From contig ML769400.1 in assembly GCA_009733575.1 (NCBI GenBank), positions 365,616-429,615 on the forward strand: a stretch of 64,000 nucleotides of DNA, read 5' to 3'. This stretch comes from Gymnopus androsaceus JB14. Its lineage: Eukaryota > Basidiomycota > Agaricomycetes > Agaricales > Omphalotaceae. The notes under the pieces are model-generated. The model did no database searches, was not told the DNA's origin, and saw only the letters and a program-made list of their open reading frames with translations. Positions within the stretch are counted from its first letter, which is position 1, and each line of letters opens with the position of its first letter. Positions 32,815 to 44,406 of the stretch are shown here, one piece after another. The translations under genes and the position numbers were made by a program.

Positions 32815-33268
32815 TTACCCGTAGTAATATTTTTCCAGTACCTTTACTGACGTCGCTACGCCCGGAATCAAACTCTGCGCTAGTGGCGTTAACAGGCCAG
32901 AGCATTCTGAATTCATGTACTTACTGTATGTTTTTCTTCGCTCCCATGATGGTGGTATGGTATCGCGCAATTTCGCCTTTGAATGAATCGGGTAATATTG
33001 ATTGGCCTTTTTTAACTCGCAGTATGAGAATGACTGTAACATAGTACTCAACGTACTCGACCTGAGAAGAATCAGAGCTCGGAACCAAAACATGCCCATT
33101 TTTTCTCCGGCTGGATTTTTTCGGGGTATTGGACTTGGCAGGATAAACCACTGTGGTCACAGGGGCCGTTCATCTATAACGTCCGCGTCAAGCTTGAGCG
33201 AAAGGATTCAGTACACGACGCAATGGTGCCTGACTTGGGGCGTACCTGTTCCTCTAAATCTGTCATGA
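32815..33268 (-). CDS. uncertain open region, unrecognised
   Basis: Minus-strand frames stay open through about 32815-33160 in two registers. One reads KKSSRRKNGHVLVPSSDSSQ then VEYVEYYVTVILILRVKKG and SFKGEIARYHTTIMGAKKNI, followed by a GTAAGT donor near 32930 and an acceptor giving LIPGVATSVKVLEKYYYG with TAA. A start MTDLEEQ lies upstream near 33265 next to a GTACGC donor. I cannot join all parts in one frame with confidence and know no homologue. Confidence 0.22.
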
Positions 33269-33883
33269 ACGCTCAAGATGAGATAGAGGCGTACGCTACG
33301 GTATGTATGTATATATTGCGGTCTAGCAGCAGGGGAAACTCATTATTTCGACTTTGTGTAAACGGACAAGGATAATGACCAACCTAGTGACCAAGAGTCA
33401 AGACCCGTACATAAGAACGAAGATGTAGGTAGAAGAGCAGATGGGCAAAGACGTTTAGTGCGGCGTTGAATGGAAGGAAAAAAAAATCCTTGAAAAGTCT
33501 AAATTTTCGGTTCTAGATATCCCGGTGGTCCATTGCAAAGGCTCATGTTCCTTCCGTACGATAAGCTGCAGCGTACCTCAGTTAGACCGAGGTTTCGCTT
33601 GCAGTAGGACACGCCAAGGCTGACCACAAGATAGTAATTGGATTCTAACAATTAGCTGATGCGAGAGCATTCCAAGAAAATCATACAAAGCGGCGCGCCA
33701 AGGACTTAGTTCCAAAATGTAAACTGAACAGCACAGAGTGAGATGAGAGAAGCGCAGAACATTTGGTGGTTGGTTGATTGATCCTGGGTTGATTACAATG
33801 TAAAGTAGATATGTAGATACCTTTATGCAAGGGGTGATAGATGATGCATGGACGCGACAGGTGAACGACAAAAGCTGCAGCCC
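33269..33883. other. intergenic, 3' flank of the RS-rich gene
   Basis: No gene supported in about 600 bases. Confidence 0.4.
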
Positions 33884-35642
33884 TCATGTCAGGGTAACCT
33901 CTGACCCGGAGGGCGTCGCAGAGGCATACGATGTACTAGCGTCCGGTTCGAAATCCATACCGAGTAAGCCTAGTCGAGCAAGGTCATGCTGTTTGTTCGA
34001 AACCTGTCGACGTAGCTGTAGATGCCGCAGTTCAAGTATGCTCATGTCGTACTCGCGTATAGCACGTCGTTGTTCGATAATGACATTGTGATATTCCTTG
34101 GTTAGCTGCTGTGAACGTTGATGGGCGTTTAGAAACTGGATTGGATGAAGAAAAATTAGAAAAAGGAGTCAAGGAGAGAGTAGTGTATAAGACCATACAT
34201 CGTCCCGCAATTGCTTATGTGCTTCTATTAGTTCTCGCTCCTCAAGGTCATGGGGGGTGACCTCCAGTTCTTGGTCGATCAACTCCCACAAACTAGCAAA
34301 AGTATCATCTGGTTCGGTGGGTGGAGGAGCGTCTGTTTTCGATGGAGTTGGATCCGTAGGGGATGGAGCATCCGCTGGCGCAGGTGCAGACGAGGAAGCT
34401 GACTCTTGATGATCTTGCGCCGAAGATGCTTGCGGAACACCCCAATTACGCGGAGCTCTGGGTGGCTCAGAAGGTGTACCTCCCCGATATGAAGGGTTTC
34501 CACCTCGATAAGAACCACTATTTCTTCCTCGTCCTCTGCGCAAGGAATTTGGAAGGAAGATGGGTGGGGAGTCGGCGGTATTTGATTCTGGCCAATTTCG
34601 AGGGTGTTTCGGAGGAGATGTGGACCGGAGGGGTGGTTTCGGAGGTAGTAATGGTGTTGTAGGCAAGGAGTTCGGCGGCAGGGAGGAAGTAGAAGCTTCT
34701 TCTGGAGGAACGGAGGAAGGCGATTGCATTCCGACATCTCCTCCAGCTTCGGCTGATAAAGATGGTGGTTTAGGTGACGGAGATGGTTTTGGGGGATCAT
34801 CAGAGGGTTTTGGCTCTTCCGGAACTTGTGGCGGCTCAGGATCTGGGGCCAAAGTGGACTCTTCGTGATTACTTGGTGGCTTTTCTCTCTCCGGAGTGTC
34901 ATATTCGCGTATTTCACCTTCATCCCTTGGAGAATCGGGTCTGGGAGGTTTAGGACTGCGAATACGGTCGCGGGAAGGAGGCCGATAACGCGATTCTCGT
35001 GACCGAGAGCGGCGAGCAGAAGGAGGACTTCCTAAAGAGTGAGAGCCAAGTTTTACGCGTTTAGAAGCGGGAAATCCAGGTGAGGGACTTCTGCGACGAC
35101 CCCGAGGTCGAATTGGGGATGTAGGAAGCATATGTCTTCTCGGAGGAGTCCGCGGGGGACTGCGAGGAGGCGACCTTGAGTAGCGTCTTGGACTGGGGGA
35201 CCTTGAATAAGGCCCTATGTGAATTTTTGTTAATAAAAAAGAGTTAAAAAATGTTATAGAACAACTTACTGCCTCTGCGACGAGATGTACTTCGACGTCT
35301 AGGAGGCGGGCCATGATAGCGATTTGAAGGCGGATATCTGTCGAAAGGCCTGGCTGAAGGACCAGGAACTCTTCTATCGTATTCTGGCCTTCGTTCTCTG
35401 CTAGAATCCCTGTAATTATCAGGCGGACCTCGTCTGGGAGGGGGCCCTCTGTCAAAATCCATCCTTCTGTCTCTGTCATCTCTTCCGAAATCTCTGCTTC
35501 TTCGAAAATCGTCTCTTCTGTCATAGCGCGAATCGTATGAATCTCGAGGAGGATATGGTCTATCGTCTCTTCTTCGCGGAGGTTGGTGCTGAAAAGGTGG
35601 CCTTCCAGCAGCAAAATTGGGTCGAGGAGGAAGATCAGCCAT
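33884..35642 (-). CDS. RS/RG-rich low-complexity protein with helical C-terminus
   Basis: Not assignable to a named family. Three exons: 35642-35270, 35214-34199 and 34135-33884, GT-AG introns. ATG 35642 (MADLPPRPNFAAGRPPFQHQ) is preferred over the upstream frame start at 35744, which would overlap the neighbouring start codon. The N-terminal 120 residues are Arg/Asp/Tyr repeats (YDSRYDRRDDFRRSRDFGRD), then RS/SP repeats (SRSPSPRRYSRSPPRSPPRT), a Pro-rich middle, an RGG patch (RRGRGRNSGSYRGG), and a helical end (WELIDQELEVTPHDLEEREL; QQLTKEYHNVIIEQRRAIRE). This looks like an SR-related nuclear RNA-processing protein, consistent with sharing a promoter with cyclin L, whose kinase acts on splicing. 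Confidence 0.8.
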
Positions 35643-35733
35643 TTTCGAAATTTTGGAAGTGAAAGTATGACAGAAAATAATAAAATAATTCTGAATAATT
35701 TCGCGCGTTGTTTGTCTTTCCCAAACATCCATC
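35643..35733. promoter_or_regulatory. 91-bp bidirectional promoter between RS-rich protein and cyclin L
   Basis: Only 91 bases separate the two divergent start codons (35642 minus, 35734 plus). Both 5' UTRs and the core promoter must fit here or overlap the neighbouring coding region. It is AT-rich in its left half (AATAATAAAATAATT). Confidence 0.75.
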
Positions 35734-36776
35734 ATGTCTCCCACATTTTATCCTTTAGCTTCTCTCTCTCAGATTGAAAAGACTCCTTCTCGAGCTGACG
35801 GAATTCCTGATGATTTGGAGGAAGATCTCAGAGCTAATGGCTGCAAATTAATCCATGAAGCTGGCATCTTGTTGAAACAGTACGAGCCAAGATAAGATGG
35901 CCCGCTGACCCGCTGAAATCCCACTATTTTCCTTAGGAAACAAGTTGCTGTAGCGACAGCTCAGATTCTTTTCCAACGATTCTGGTATGTTTCTTCCATG
36001 AAGACGTTTGGAATCGGGGTACGGTCTCTATTGGCATTCGTTTCCATGTTAATTTCAGCCTCCTTCATGCAGATCTACCATTGACAAAATTAACTCCTCG
36101 TGTTGTCAGGACGTTGGGATGGGAGCGCTTTATCTTGCATCAAAGCTGGAAGAATGTCCTCTCCGAATTCGGGACCTCATCAATGTCTATGACCTGTTGT
36201 CACAGCGTGCAGCGCATTCCATAGGCCCGAAATCCAGCGCTGAATTCAAATATGCACCCATGTCGTACTTTGGCAACACATTCTATGATATCAAGGATGC
36301 TATTGTGGTGCATGAAATGCAGTTGTTGAAGAGGCTTGGGTTCAATGTGCAGGTTGTGCTTCCGTATGGGACACTAATTAATTATCTTCGCCTATTGGGT
36401 CTAATGTCCCGAGAGGATGCTTCTACTCGTGCTTGGGGCTACTTGAACGATGCGTAAGAGGCTTTTGTTGTTGCAACTCCATTACCGACGTCTTTCTAGG
36501 CTTCAAACCCCCGTCTACGCACTTTACCAGATACCGACCATCGTTTGCGCCGCAATATACCTTACGACGCGTCACTTGCAAATAATACTTCCCTCTGAAC
36601 CTCCTCATTGCTGGTGGGAGCTTTTCGACGCCGATTGGGAGGATTTGTGGAGTGTCTGCGGTTATATCATGAGGTTGTATCAGGAGCGCAGTGAACATGA
36701 GAGGCTACGGGTAGTAGGAATGATTAGCAAAAAGGGTGTGCGGAGTTGGCTCGAAGAACATCCTTCGGAATTATGA
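35734..36776 (+). CDS. cyclin L-type cyclin
   Basis: Partner of CDK11-type kinases, linked to transcription and splicing. ATG 35734 (MSPTFYPLASLSQIEKTPSR); exons joined by GT-AG introns near 35880-35938, 36012-36109 and 36454-36500. Cyclin boxes: GCKLIHEAGILLKQKQVAVA, AQILFQRFWYVSSMKTFGIG, DVGMGALYLASKLEECPLRI, DAIVVHEMQLLKRLGFNVQV, PYGTLINYLRLLG, then YQIPTIVCAAIYLTTRHLQI and WWELFDADWEDLW. TGA at 36776. No RS domain follows the cyclin fold, unlike animal cyclin L; the RS-rich protein is instead the divergent neighbour. Confidence 0.92.
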
Positions 36777-36838
36777 CAGAAGACTTGTTATTTGTTGGAG
36801 ATATGTACAAGACAGCAGAATCAAAATCGGGCAAGGAG

Positions 36839-38166
36839 CTACTGTACGGTTCGACAATAAAACTTGTGCGTCGGCCATGCTTGTCGTTGGCTAGAAGAAC
36901 GAACAATAAATGTCAAAGAATGAACTAGTCAAAGAAGCCAAGGGGTTCCTCTCACCATTCCTCTCCACAATAGAATACCAACTTGCACTTGGAGCACTTT
37001 TGTAAGTCTTTATCAGGGCTAATAGTCTCACAGAATCCACACTGGCGTGGATTCCTGTGCTTCCACTGCGACGAAACATGTGGTTTCGTTTCTTTTGTCC
37101 CAACCACCTTATCCGCGACACTTGCATTATCAGTACGCTTCTTATTATAGCTTCCTTGCGCCATAACATTGTCGATCTTCTCCAGCTCCCCGGATACCAA
37201 GCTCGGTACAAAGCCATCCCCATCGATGTGACCATGAAGGGCTTGTTTGTGGAACTCGGAGAATCGAGTTTGGTCAGAAAGTCAGGGTTCAATTTGAACT
37301 TGCGTTCAGGTGTGGTGTATGTTGCTCGAACCCTTTAAAACCTCATCAAGTAAGTCCATACAACTTGAAAGAATCACACACACACCATTTAGGTTTATTC
37401 CCCCAATCCCAGTCATGATGAAGGTAAGTCAACAACGACATGAATCGATCCGCTTGATATTTCGTCAAAGAATCATAGTCGTGGTGAGAGTAGTTGCCGC
37501 AGCCACAGGCTTCAGGGAAAAGCATCACGATTAGGAAACGCGAGATCGTCAAGTCTGTGAAGACAAGATCGCCCCAGTCGCGCTATCACAGAGTCAAGGA
37601 ACATCTGGATTCTGAATATCCGAACATATTACTAACTGAGCGTTTGCCCGACGTTTTGACTATCTACATGCAATAGATCATCAGCCCTAGTATAGCAATA
37701 ACTAACGGCTTTAAGCAATACTTCACCTCATATCGATACAAAATAGGCGTCCACCTGTTATCAGGTATAACCGTCGGCTTTTTGGTTTCATTCTCATCGC
37801 ACCAATCCGCTACCTCCTCAATCACCGCTTTCCGCGCGTAGAAATCGAGTTCAGTGAGATCTGGCGAATCATCTGGGTCATTGTAAAACTTTTGGGTAAC
37901 ATCGTTCAAACTTCATGTATACACCGAAGCCGGTGCATTGAGATAGACGACGAGTGGCACACGTTTCGGATCTGTTCACCATCATCATTGGGGAGAAGCT
38001 GCACGAGTCGACATTGAGCATTGTCACTAAAGATACTTGAAAGACTTACTAGGGGAGCCCAGAGAAGGCAGATCCGAGGGCTTCCATTTTGTTGTCTGGT
38101 GGTGGTGAGAACAGGAGAAATGACGCCCTGACGCCCATTATAAAATTCAAAAATGGAAAGCCTCAT
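36839..38166 (-). CDS. MYND zinc-finger protein, two probable one-base frame breaks
   Basis: Likely a cytoplasmic or nuclear adaptor of the large Agaricomycete MYND family; no defined function. Start ATG 38166 (MRLSIFEFYNGRQGVISPVL), then LLWAPLVSLSSIFSDNAQCR and LLPNDDGEQIRNVCHSSSIS, LNDVTQKFYNDPDDSPDLTE, VADWCDENETKKPTV, LLTYLHHDWDWGNKPKW, FHKQALHGHIDGDGF, and a C-terminal MYND finger (CGFCETISPDKDLQKCSKCK, LVFYCGEE, then after a GT-AG intron CQRQAWPTHKFYC). Stop TAG 36839. The frame slips by one near 37908 (IHEV to LNDVTQ) and at an AAA run 37278-37280 (before SDQTRFSEFHKQ); each would be mended by one added base. Convergent to cyclin L with 62 bases between stops. Confidence 0.78.
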
Positions 38167-38481
38167 TCGAGCTCTTGTACTACTCCTTCACAAACAGCCA
38201 GCAAGTTTACGACACCGCGTAACCCTTCATGTCGTAGGCAAGCAATAGATAGATGCGTCCCCGTGGTCTTCATCGTCCATCAAACACACAGGTTCATAGC
38301 ATACGGTGGAACAATTAATTTTTAAGCGTTTATAATGCGCGACCTATAAAGCAAGTCTCCTAGTTGCTGGTCTAACTCGGATTTTGCTAGTCAAAAGACG
38401 GTCTTCGTTCTATTTTTTTTCCATCCACCTTCACATCGACCTTCTCTTCCCTTCTCCTCTAAAAAACTCTGTTCTGCATCC

Positions 38482-38919
38482 ATGCAGCTCAACCATATCT
38501 GCCGTATCCTCATCCTCGGTCTTGTCTCCATCTACAGTACCTCTACTACCTGTAAGGAACCGTCCGTTTCCTTTCATCTGCCAGGAAACCCCAGCTAACG
38601 TCGATATACGTAGGCTCACAGTGATCAGGACGCCCGAGGAGGGAAGACCTCTTTCAAATTCACTTTCCTGAAAGCGGATGGCACCCCATGGCCGAGCCAA
38701 GGTGAAAGAGCAATAGCATGGTCTCCTGAAAGAGTCCCCGAACCCAACAAGAATCCCGAAGCCGAGAAAATGGTTCGTGCGGTTTTTGGCCCGGATAATA
38801 AAGAGATAGCCCTCGTAAAGATGGGTTACAAGAGGATGCTGGCCTACGAGGGCGTGTTTACGAATTATATCCCTGCCTCTGAGAAGGCTTCGGTGTTCTA
38901 CTTTTCGATGGGAGCCTGA
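38482..38919 (+). CDS. candidate small secreted protein, unknown family
   Basis: Not recognised. ATG 38482 gives a hydrophobic leader (MQLNHICRILILGLVSIYST) followed by a donor-like GTAAGG at 38552. A second exon after ...ATACGTAG (near 38614) reads AHSDQDARGGKTSFKFTFLK, ADGTPWPSQGERAIAWSPER, then VRAVFGPDNKEIALVKMGYK and RMLAYEGVFTNYIPASEKAS, TGA 38919. With the canonical sites the join is one base out of frame, so either the leader exon is wrong or one base is extra. About 115 residues, no Cys in the mature part. Confidence 0.5.
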
Positions 38920-39745
38920 GGTGGGACATTTTGCCCGCTCCATACAAACGCGAAGAAGCCGCCTTGGTTGGGATTTGCCAGAACCCTTCCCTGTCCAATG
39001 TACTGTCAGTGGTTAAATGGCCCTGATGGGTCGAGAGCACTCGGAAAAACCATCCAATTTGGACTTTCTCAAATCTCATTAGCCGGAGGTACACGAATAT
39101 TAGTTACTTTTTTTTTCCAATCTTGGTCCCATTGTTTTTTTTTTTGCCTTGCTAGTTTATTTAGCAGTCCAAAGATGCCATGCCCTTGAACGAAGAAATG
39201 GAAGGCGATTGGTCTGATGTTTCTCAAACCGGATAACATGGAACGTCTCGGATTCGGAATGAAGCCCCGATGCTTAATTTTAGGAACAATGTTTCTATCC
39301 CTCAACAAAAAAAATTGAGTTTGACTTCTATGGCGGACCCAAGTGTTCCATAAAAGGACCTTGTCATGTTGTGCTTGATGTCAAGTGACAGGAACCAACA
39401 GGCTGGGTTGTGAAGAGTGGAACGGTGATTTATTCGGACTTAACCGCGACGTCTCTCTCTGGCTAGCCTTGCTATGTTAGCTGGTCCAAATGTGCTACTT
39501 GTAATGCTGTTTAAAAAATCCAGCCATAGTATCTTTTCGCTAGAGTTGTACGAAGCTCTCTGAATGCTGGTACCAGCCAGTGACTCGGCCTGCTAGCAGT
39601 AAAAATATAAGAATATCAATTTGGGTGGGTTCAAGCAGAGTTTTCAGAGTTTCATAATGCATTCTGGTTAATGCACCGTAGTCATCATAGTGGCACCTAC
39701 ACATTGCTCTACGGTAATACATGATAATCGTAAATACATAGTACA
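38920..39745. other. intergenic
   Basis: No supported gene; has T-runs near 39108 and 39136. Both flanking genes end here (convergent). Confidence 0.5.
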
Positions 39746-41758
39746 CTAGAAAGATGAGAAAGCAACCGACGAGATCAGTCCCGATCTCCCTGCACGGTCT
39801 AGCTGTTGCCGCTTCCGTGAACCACTTCCACTGAAAGCAATATGCGTAAGATAAATCGTACGCACATGTAAAAGAGATCACTTACCCTGAAGAATCCAAA
39901 CCTCTCTTCTTTCCCGTACTTGCCTCCGATAAAAACTGGTTGACACCAAAGACGTCCGACGTGTCCTTCTCGAATTGTACAGGACCTTCGCGGACTTCCT
40001 GGTCACTAGCGCCCTCGAATCCGACCTGAGGACGACCAAGACTGAATCGATCGTTATCCAAAGCCTTCCCAATCCCCTCATCCGTTCCACCCCCGAATGA
40101 CTCTTCATTACCCTGTTCGATATTTCCACGAGCTTTGTATATCGCTGCGGCGGCAGTGGAACCATGGAACAAAGGTTTGTCATACAAGTTGTATGACTCG
40201 TCGGTGCCAAAATCTCCGGATAAAGATTCCTGGTTGAACAGACGAGAGTCTAGCATGGACTCTTTCGACATTGTTGGTTTCGCCAGTCCGAGAGCGACCT
40301 TTTCTGAAATATCCCTGTTTTGCTGCCGTGCAAGCTGCTTGGCCCGCTGCTCTTGCCCCATGTTGTTCATTCTCATCTCTCTTTCGCGTTCTCTCCTCTT
40401 CTCTTTCCTCATATCGTCACGAATCTTCTTAGCTTCCTCGTCCTCGGCACTGTCCTCGGACTCTGATCCGCTACCGCTCTCGCTGTCACTTCCATATGCG
40501 GCCAACGTCGATTTCATGGCGGCTTGGGTGGCAGCTGTGGGTTTAGGTGCAGTTCCACTTCGTTCCTCCCGCGCGCGCTGAGCGAGCATACGAAGGTTTT
40601 CTTCTTTCGAAGCCTTCTCCTTCTGAGCAAGTTTCTGCTGCATTAGAGAACGTTGTCGAACTTCTTCTCGAGCGTGACGGTCAGCAACGAACAGAGCTTC
40701 TGAGAATTTGGCAAAATTGTCGTTGATAGTAACCTGGACAATTCATAAGCAACAATTTAGAGAAATACCCACAACTCACATCTTGTAAACCTCGACCATC
40801 AGCAGCTAACCGTTTGTCCAAGGGTATTGTGAAACCCTTGTTGTTCTTCCAGTTGGAGATACAGGGTGGGATCATCCACTCCTTCTGCTCAGCAGCTGTC
40901 GCCTTTCTCGGTGGACTACGAAGAACAGGAGGTGGAGGACTAGGGGGACCTCTAGGAATCTTCTTGTGCTTGAAACGCGGAGGTTCTAGCGGATCCTCAA
41001 CAATCTCCGACATTTTGATGATTCTCTGCTTCAGGCCATCCCCGTTTTGTTGGCCCGGTGTATAGCGGATGAAGGAAGTCTTTCCCTGACCATCTGGGAC
41101 GTTTTTCGGCTGAGCAGCTTTGATTTTGCCATTGACGAGTTTTTCAAGCGCGGCTCGTGTTTTGTCTGCTGTTGCCTGAACTTCTTCCTCTGACGGACGC
41201 TCCATCTCTCTCTCGGCGTCATCGAGATCTTTGCGCTGAGCGAGCGGCACAAGATCCTTGAACTGAGACTGAACTATTTTATCGGCTCGTTGTCCTTGGT
41301 GAGCAATAGCATCGTAGCGGACGTTTCCTTCGCCGTCGACTTGAAGGGCTAGTGTGTTGCCGGAAGAAGCCTGATAGAATTTAAGAGGTAATCTGCTGGG
41401 GATATTGTTAGAACCCACCTTTTTCCGGCCCATCTCCAAAGGATATTGAGCAACATGGCATTCCGGAAAAGCGCCTCCGTCGCCTGAAAGAAAGAAATAA
41501 GATTGTGATCATAGAATAATCTGCTTGGCCACGCACCATAATCCTCTAACTTTGAAGGTCTCCAGTTTTGTCTCTGGCCGTACGAAGGAACAGTAAATCT
41601 TGCAATAACTTGTGTAGAAGCTGGCACCGGAAATTGGGAAATTTCGTCCTCGTCGTCCTCGACGGATACATGCAAAGGTTTAGGCAGAACGCTGAATAAT
41701 TACTCAGAAGAAATGCGGAACTGAAAGAAGAAATAACTAACGCAGCGAGGGCGCTCAT
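39746..41758 (-). CDS. PRP45: pre-mRNA-processing protein 45 (SNW1/SKIP)
   Basis: Spliceosome NTC-related component present from activation to catalysis. ATG 41758 (MSALAAVLPKPLHVSVEDDE after the first intron), FTVPSYGQRQNWRPSKLEDY, GDGGAFPECHVAQYPLEMGR, NTLALQVDGEGNVRYDAIAH, then the SNW domain: SFIRYTPGQQNGDGLKQRII, MVEDPLEPPRFKHKK-like block (reads KMSEIVEDPLEPPRFKHKK), IPPCISNWKNNKGFTIPLDK, RLAADGRGLQDVTINDNFAK, FSEALFVADRHAREEVRQRS, then charged coils and DRFSLGRPQVGFEG. The last intron (donor GTAAGT at about 39887) leads to SGSRKRQQLDRAGRSGL and TAG at 39746; if unspliced the stop is at 39882. Five GT-AG introns or so. Start codon lies 63 bases from that of the SRP receptor gene. Confidence 0.95.
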
Positions 41759-41821
41759 GATAGTTGGAGTTTAAGTCGGATAATTATTAGTCAGCTCCAA
41801 TCCTCTTTCCTTCCTCCCATA
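41759..41821. promoter_or_regulatory. 63-bp bidirectional promoter between PRP45 and SRP receptor alpha
   Basis: Divergent ATGs at 41758 (minus) and 41822 (plus) leave only 63 bases. Contains AATTATTAGTCA and a pyrimidine tract (CCTCTTTCCTTCCTCCC). Among the tightest divergent gene pairs one would expect even in compact fungal genomes. Confidence 0.8.
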
Positions 41822-44406
41822 ATGCTCGACCATTGCTCAATCTCTCACAAAGGTCAGTTATTTAATATCTGTTGACATTATGCTCAAATTTTCAAATATA
41901 TTTTGCAGGAGGAATAGTACTATGGTCCCGGTCATTTACTCCGGAAGCTTCTCACATCGCGTCTTCCGCGGCTTCTCCGGTCAACTCCCTCATCAGAGAG
42001 GCCTTGATTGAAAGCAGGACTACTGGTGAAAAATACGAAAAGGACGGGTTTGCAGTAAAATGGACATTCGTTAATGATCTCGAACTTATATTCGTGGTAA
42101 GTCTTCACAGATTGAGTAAGTAATAGCTCCTCACAATTATTAGGTTGCGTATCAACGAATCCTCCAACTAACATACGTGGACGAGCTGCTGGCGGCTTTA
42201 AAATCTTTATTTGTCAAATTATTTCAACCATTCTTGACCACATTCGTTGCATCCCTGCATGCTGGTAGTACCGCCAAAGCGTCTATCGCAGACGCTGTCA
42301 CTTCCTGGAACTTCGCTACTGCCTTCAATGGCTGGGACAAGTATTTTGATACGCTCTTAAAGACGCTGGAAGATAAAGCTGCTCAGGTATGCGATATTTC
42401 TACCCTATAGGTCTATATACGTGTCTCATGTTATATCTTAGGAGCGAAAGTCTAGGCTGCGAGCACCTATTCGTTCACAGCCTGCTAACGAGTCTTCCCC
42501 ACCTTCGGACGATCAAAGCACTGGTAATGCAATCATCTCATGTTTTCTGTCTACCTTATTTATTCCAGCACAGAACCTTCACAATCTGAAGATGCCGCAC
42601 AAGACGAACAACAAATCGCCCGAAATGTGCAAGCCCTCAAAGCCCGCTTACGAGGCCGTGGAGGTAGACGAGGCGGAAGACCCAGTATGCGATCTGTTGA
42701 TTCCGGAAGCGGTAGAGATAGCGTCAATAACTCAGAGTGCGTTGGGTTGGATTTTTTTCTTCTATTCGTTATCTCATTTTTCAACATAGCTCGGAGGTTA
42801 CTCCCAAACGCAAGGCCGCCAAGAAGACTGGTCGCAAATGGGGAGACGAAGCACCAACTGAAGCCGACATGGATGTTCTTAATTACAGTATGGAAAAATC
42901 CGACATGAGCGATTTCAACCCCTCAAAAGACGTACAGTCTCTTGTCGACAAAGCCTCTATGGGCTCTCGCAATAAGGAGGGATTGTATGAAGTCAAAGAC
43001 TGGGAGTTTGAAATCAACAACACTGTTGCTGAAGCGCTCAAAACAACCGAGGTGAAGCCCGCTTCAACAACGTCAGGATCTTTGGGAGCACTTGGTTCTC
43101 TCTTCTCGAGACTAACTGGATCCAAAGTTCTCACTGAGCAGGATCTCAAGCCTGTCTTGGATGCGATGAAACAGCACCTCATGAAAAAAAATGTAGCGAT
43201 GGAGATTGCGGATAAAGTATGCGAAGGAGTAGGAGAAAGTCTGGTTGGGAAAAAGGTCGGAGGGTTCCAAAGTAAGGCAATCTCTTTTACAGAGCTGTCT
43301 TCTATCTAATACATCTCCACAGGCACTAATGGTGCTGTTCGCATGGCGCTCTCCACATCCATAACCAGAATTCTAACGCCTAAAACCTCGACGGATCTGC
43401 TCCTATCCATACGGACCAAATTATCGTCTCCCCTCACCTCCACACAGCAGCGGAATCCGTATTCAATGACATTTGTCGGTGTCAACGGCGTAGGCAAAAG
43501 CACCAACCTATCCAAAGTCTGCTTCTGGCTCATACAAAATGGCCTTAGAGTCCTAATCGCCGCGTGCGATACATTCAGAAGCGGTGCTGTTGAACAGCTC
43601 CGAGTGCACGTCCGGAATCTCAGCGTGCTGGGCGTCGATGGTGCTACCGATAGTAAAGGCCGTGTAGAGCTCTTTGAGCGCGGGTATGGGAAGGATGCTG
43701 CGGGTATCGCTAGAGAGGCAATCTCTTACGGTAATAACATTCATACCTCTTTCTCAAACGGACATTCACATTTTGATTTCTAGCTCGCGACAATGACTTT
43801 GACGTTGTTCTAATTGATACGGCGGGACGTATGCAAGACAACGAAGTGAGTGTATTTATTTCATGAAAGCAAGTGCGAAATGCTAAGGTATGATTGATCT
43901 GTAGCCTCTGATGCGCGCACTAGCAAAGGTACATACTTCTTTCTACATCAATCCTAACTATCGTTCTCATCTCCCGTCCTGTCTTGTCTAGCTCGTGACT
44001 GTGAACAACCCAGATAAAATCATTTTCGTTGGTGAAGCTCTTGTTGGAAACGAAGCAGTCGATCAATTGAAAAAGTTCGATCGTGCATTACGAGACTTTT
44101 CGTCTGGGACTGGGACTGGGAAGGAAAGAGGAATAGATGGTATGTTGGTTACGAAATGGGACACTGTAGATGATAAGGTACGTGGCGACTTCTCTGTATT
44201 TTGGGTATGCAACCAACGACTTGTAGGTCGGAGCTGCTCTGTCGATGACCTACGTTACAGGACAACCCATCTTATTCGTTGGATGTGGACAGGTAAGGTT
44301 GCCTGTGTATCGCCAGAGACAACCGCTGATGCTTTTTGCCTAGACTTACACTGATCTACGACAACTGAGAGTTGCGAACGTTGTCCAAGCTATACTCAGC
44401 GATTAG
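41822..44406 (+). CDS. SRP101: signal recognition particle receptor, alpha subunit (SR-alpha GTPase)
   Basis: Docks SRP-ribosome complexes at the ER. ATG 41822 (MLDHCSISHK, intron, GGIVLWSRSF), N-terminal SRX domain (WTFVNDLELIFV, YVDELLAALKSLFVKLFQPF), a charged linker (NVQALKARLRGRGGRRGGRP; KRKAAKKTGRKWGDEAP), then NG domain: SLFSRLTGSKVLTEQDLKPV, FVGVNGVGKSTNLSKV (P-loop), LIAACDTFRSGAVEQLRVH, GYGKDAAGIAREAI, DFDVVLIDTAGRMQDNEPLM, IIFVGEALVGNEAVDQLKKF, MLVTKWDTVDDK (TKxD) and GQPILFVGCGQTYTDLRQLR, TAG at 44406. About ten exons, all joinable with GT-AG sites; the exon near 42575 uses the second of two tandem AG acceptors. Confidence 0.95.

Noticed and set aside
34279..34923. Open frames on both strands across the RS-rich gene
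   Set aside because: They are by-products of biased Arg/Ser/Pro codons; the reading with RS, SP and RGG repeats and clean splice sites is the real one.
35244..35744. Upstream start at 35744 for the RS-rich protein
   Set aside because: It would overlap the start of cyclin L; the ATG at 35642 gives a normal start and leaves a promoter.
42560..42790. Frame break in the SRP receptor linker
   Set aside because: Using the second of two AG acceptors (CCAGCACAG) gives a continuous frame.
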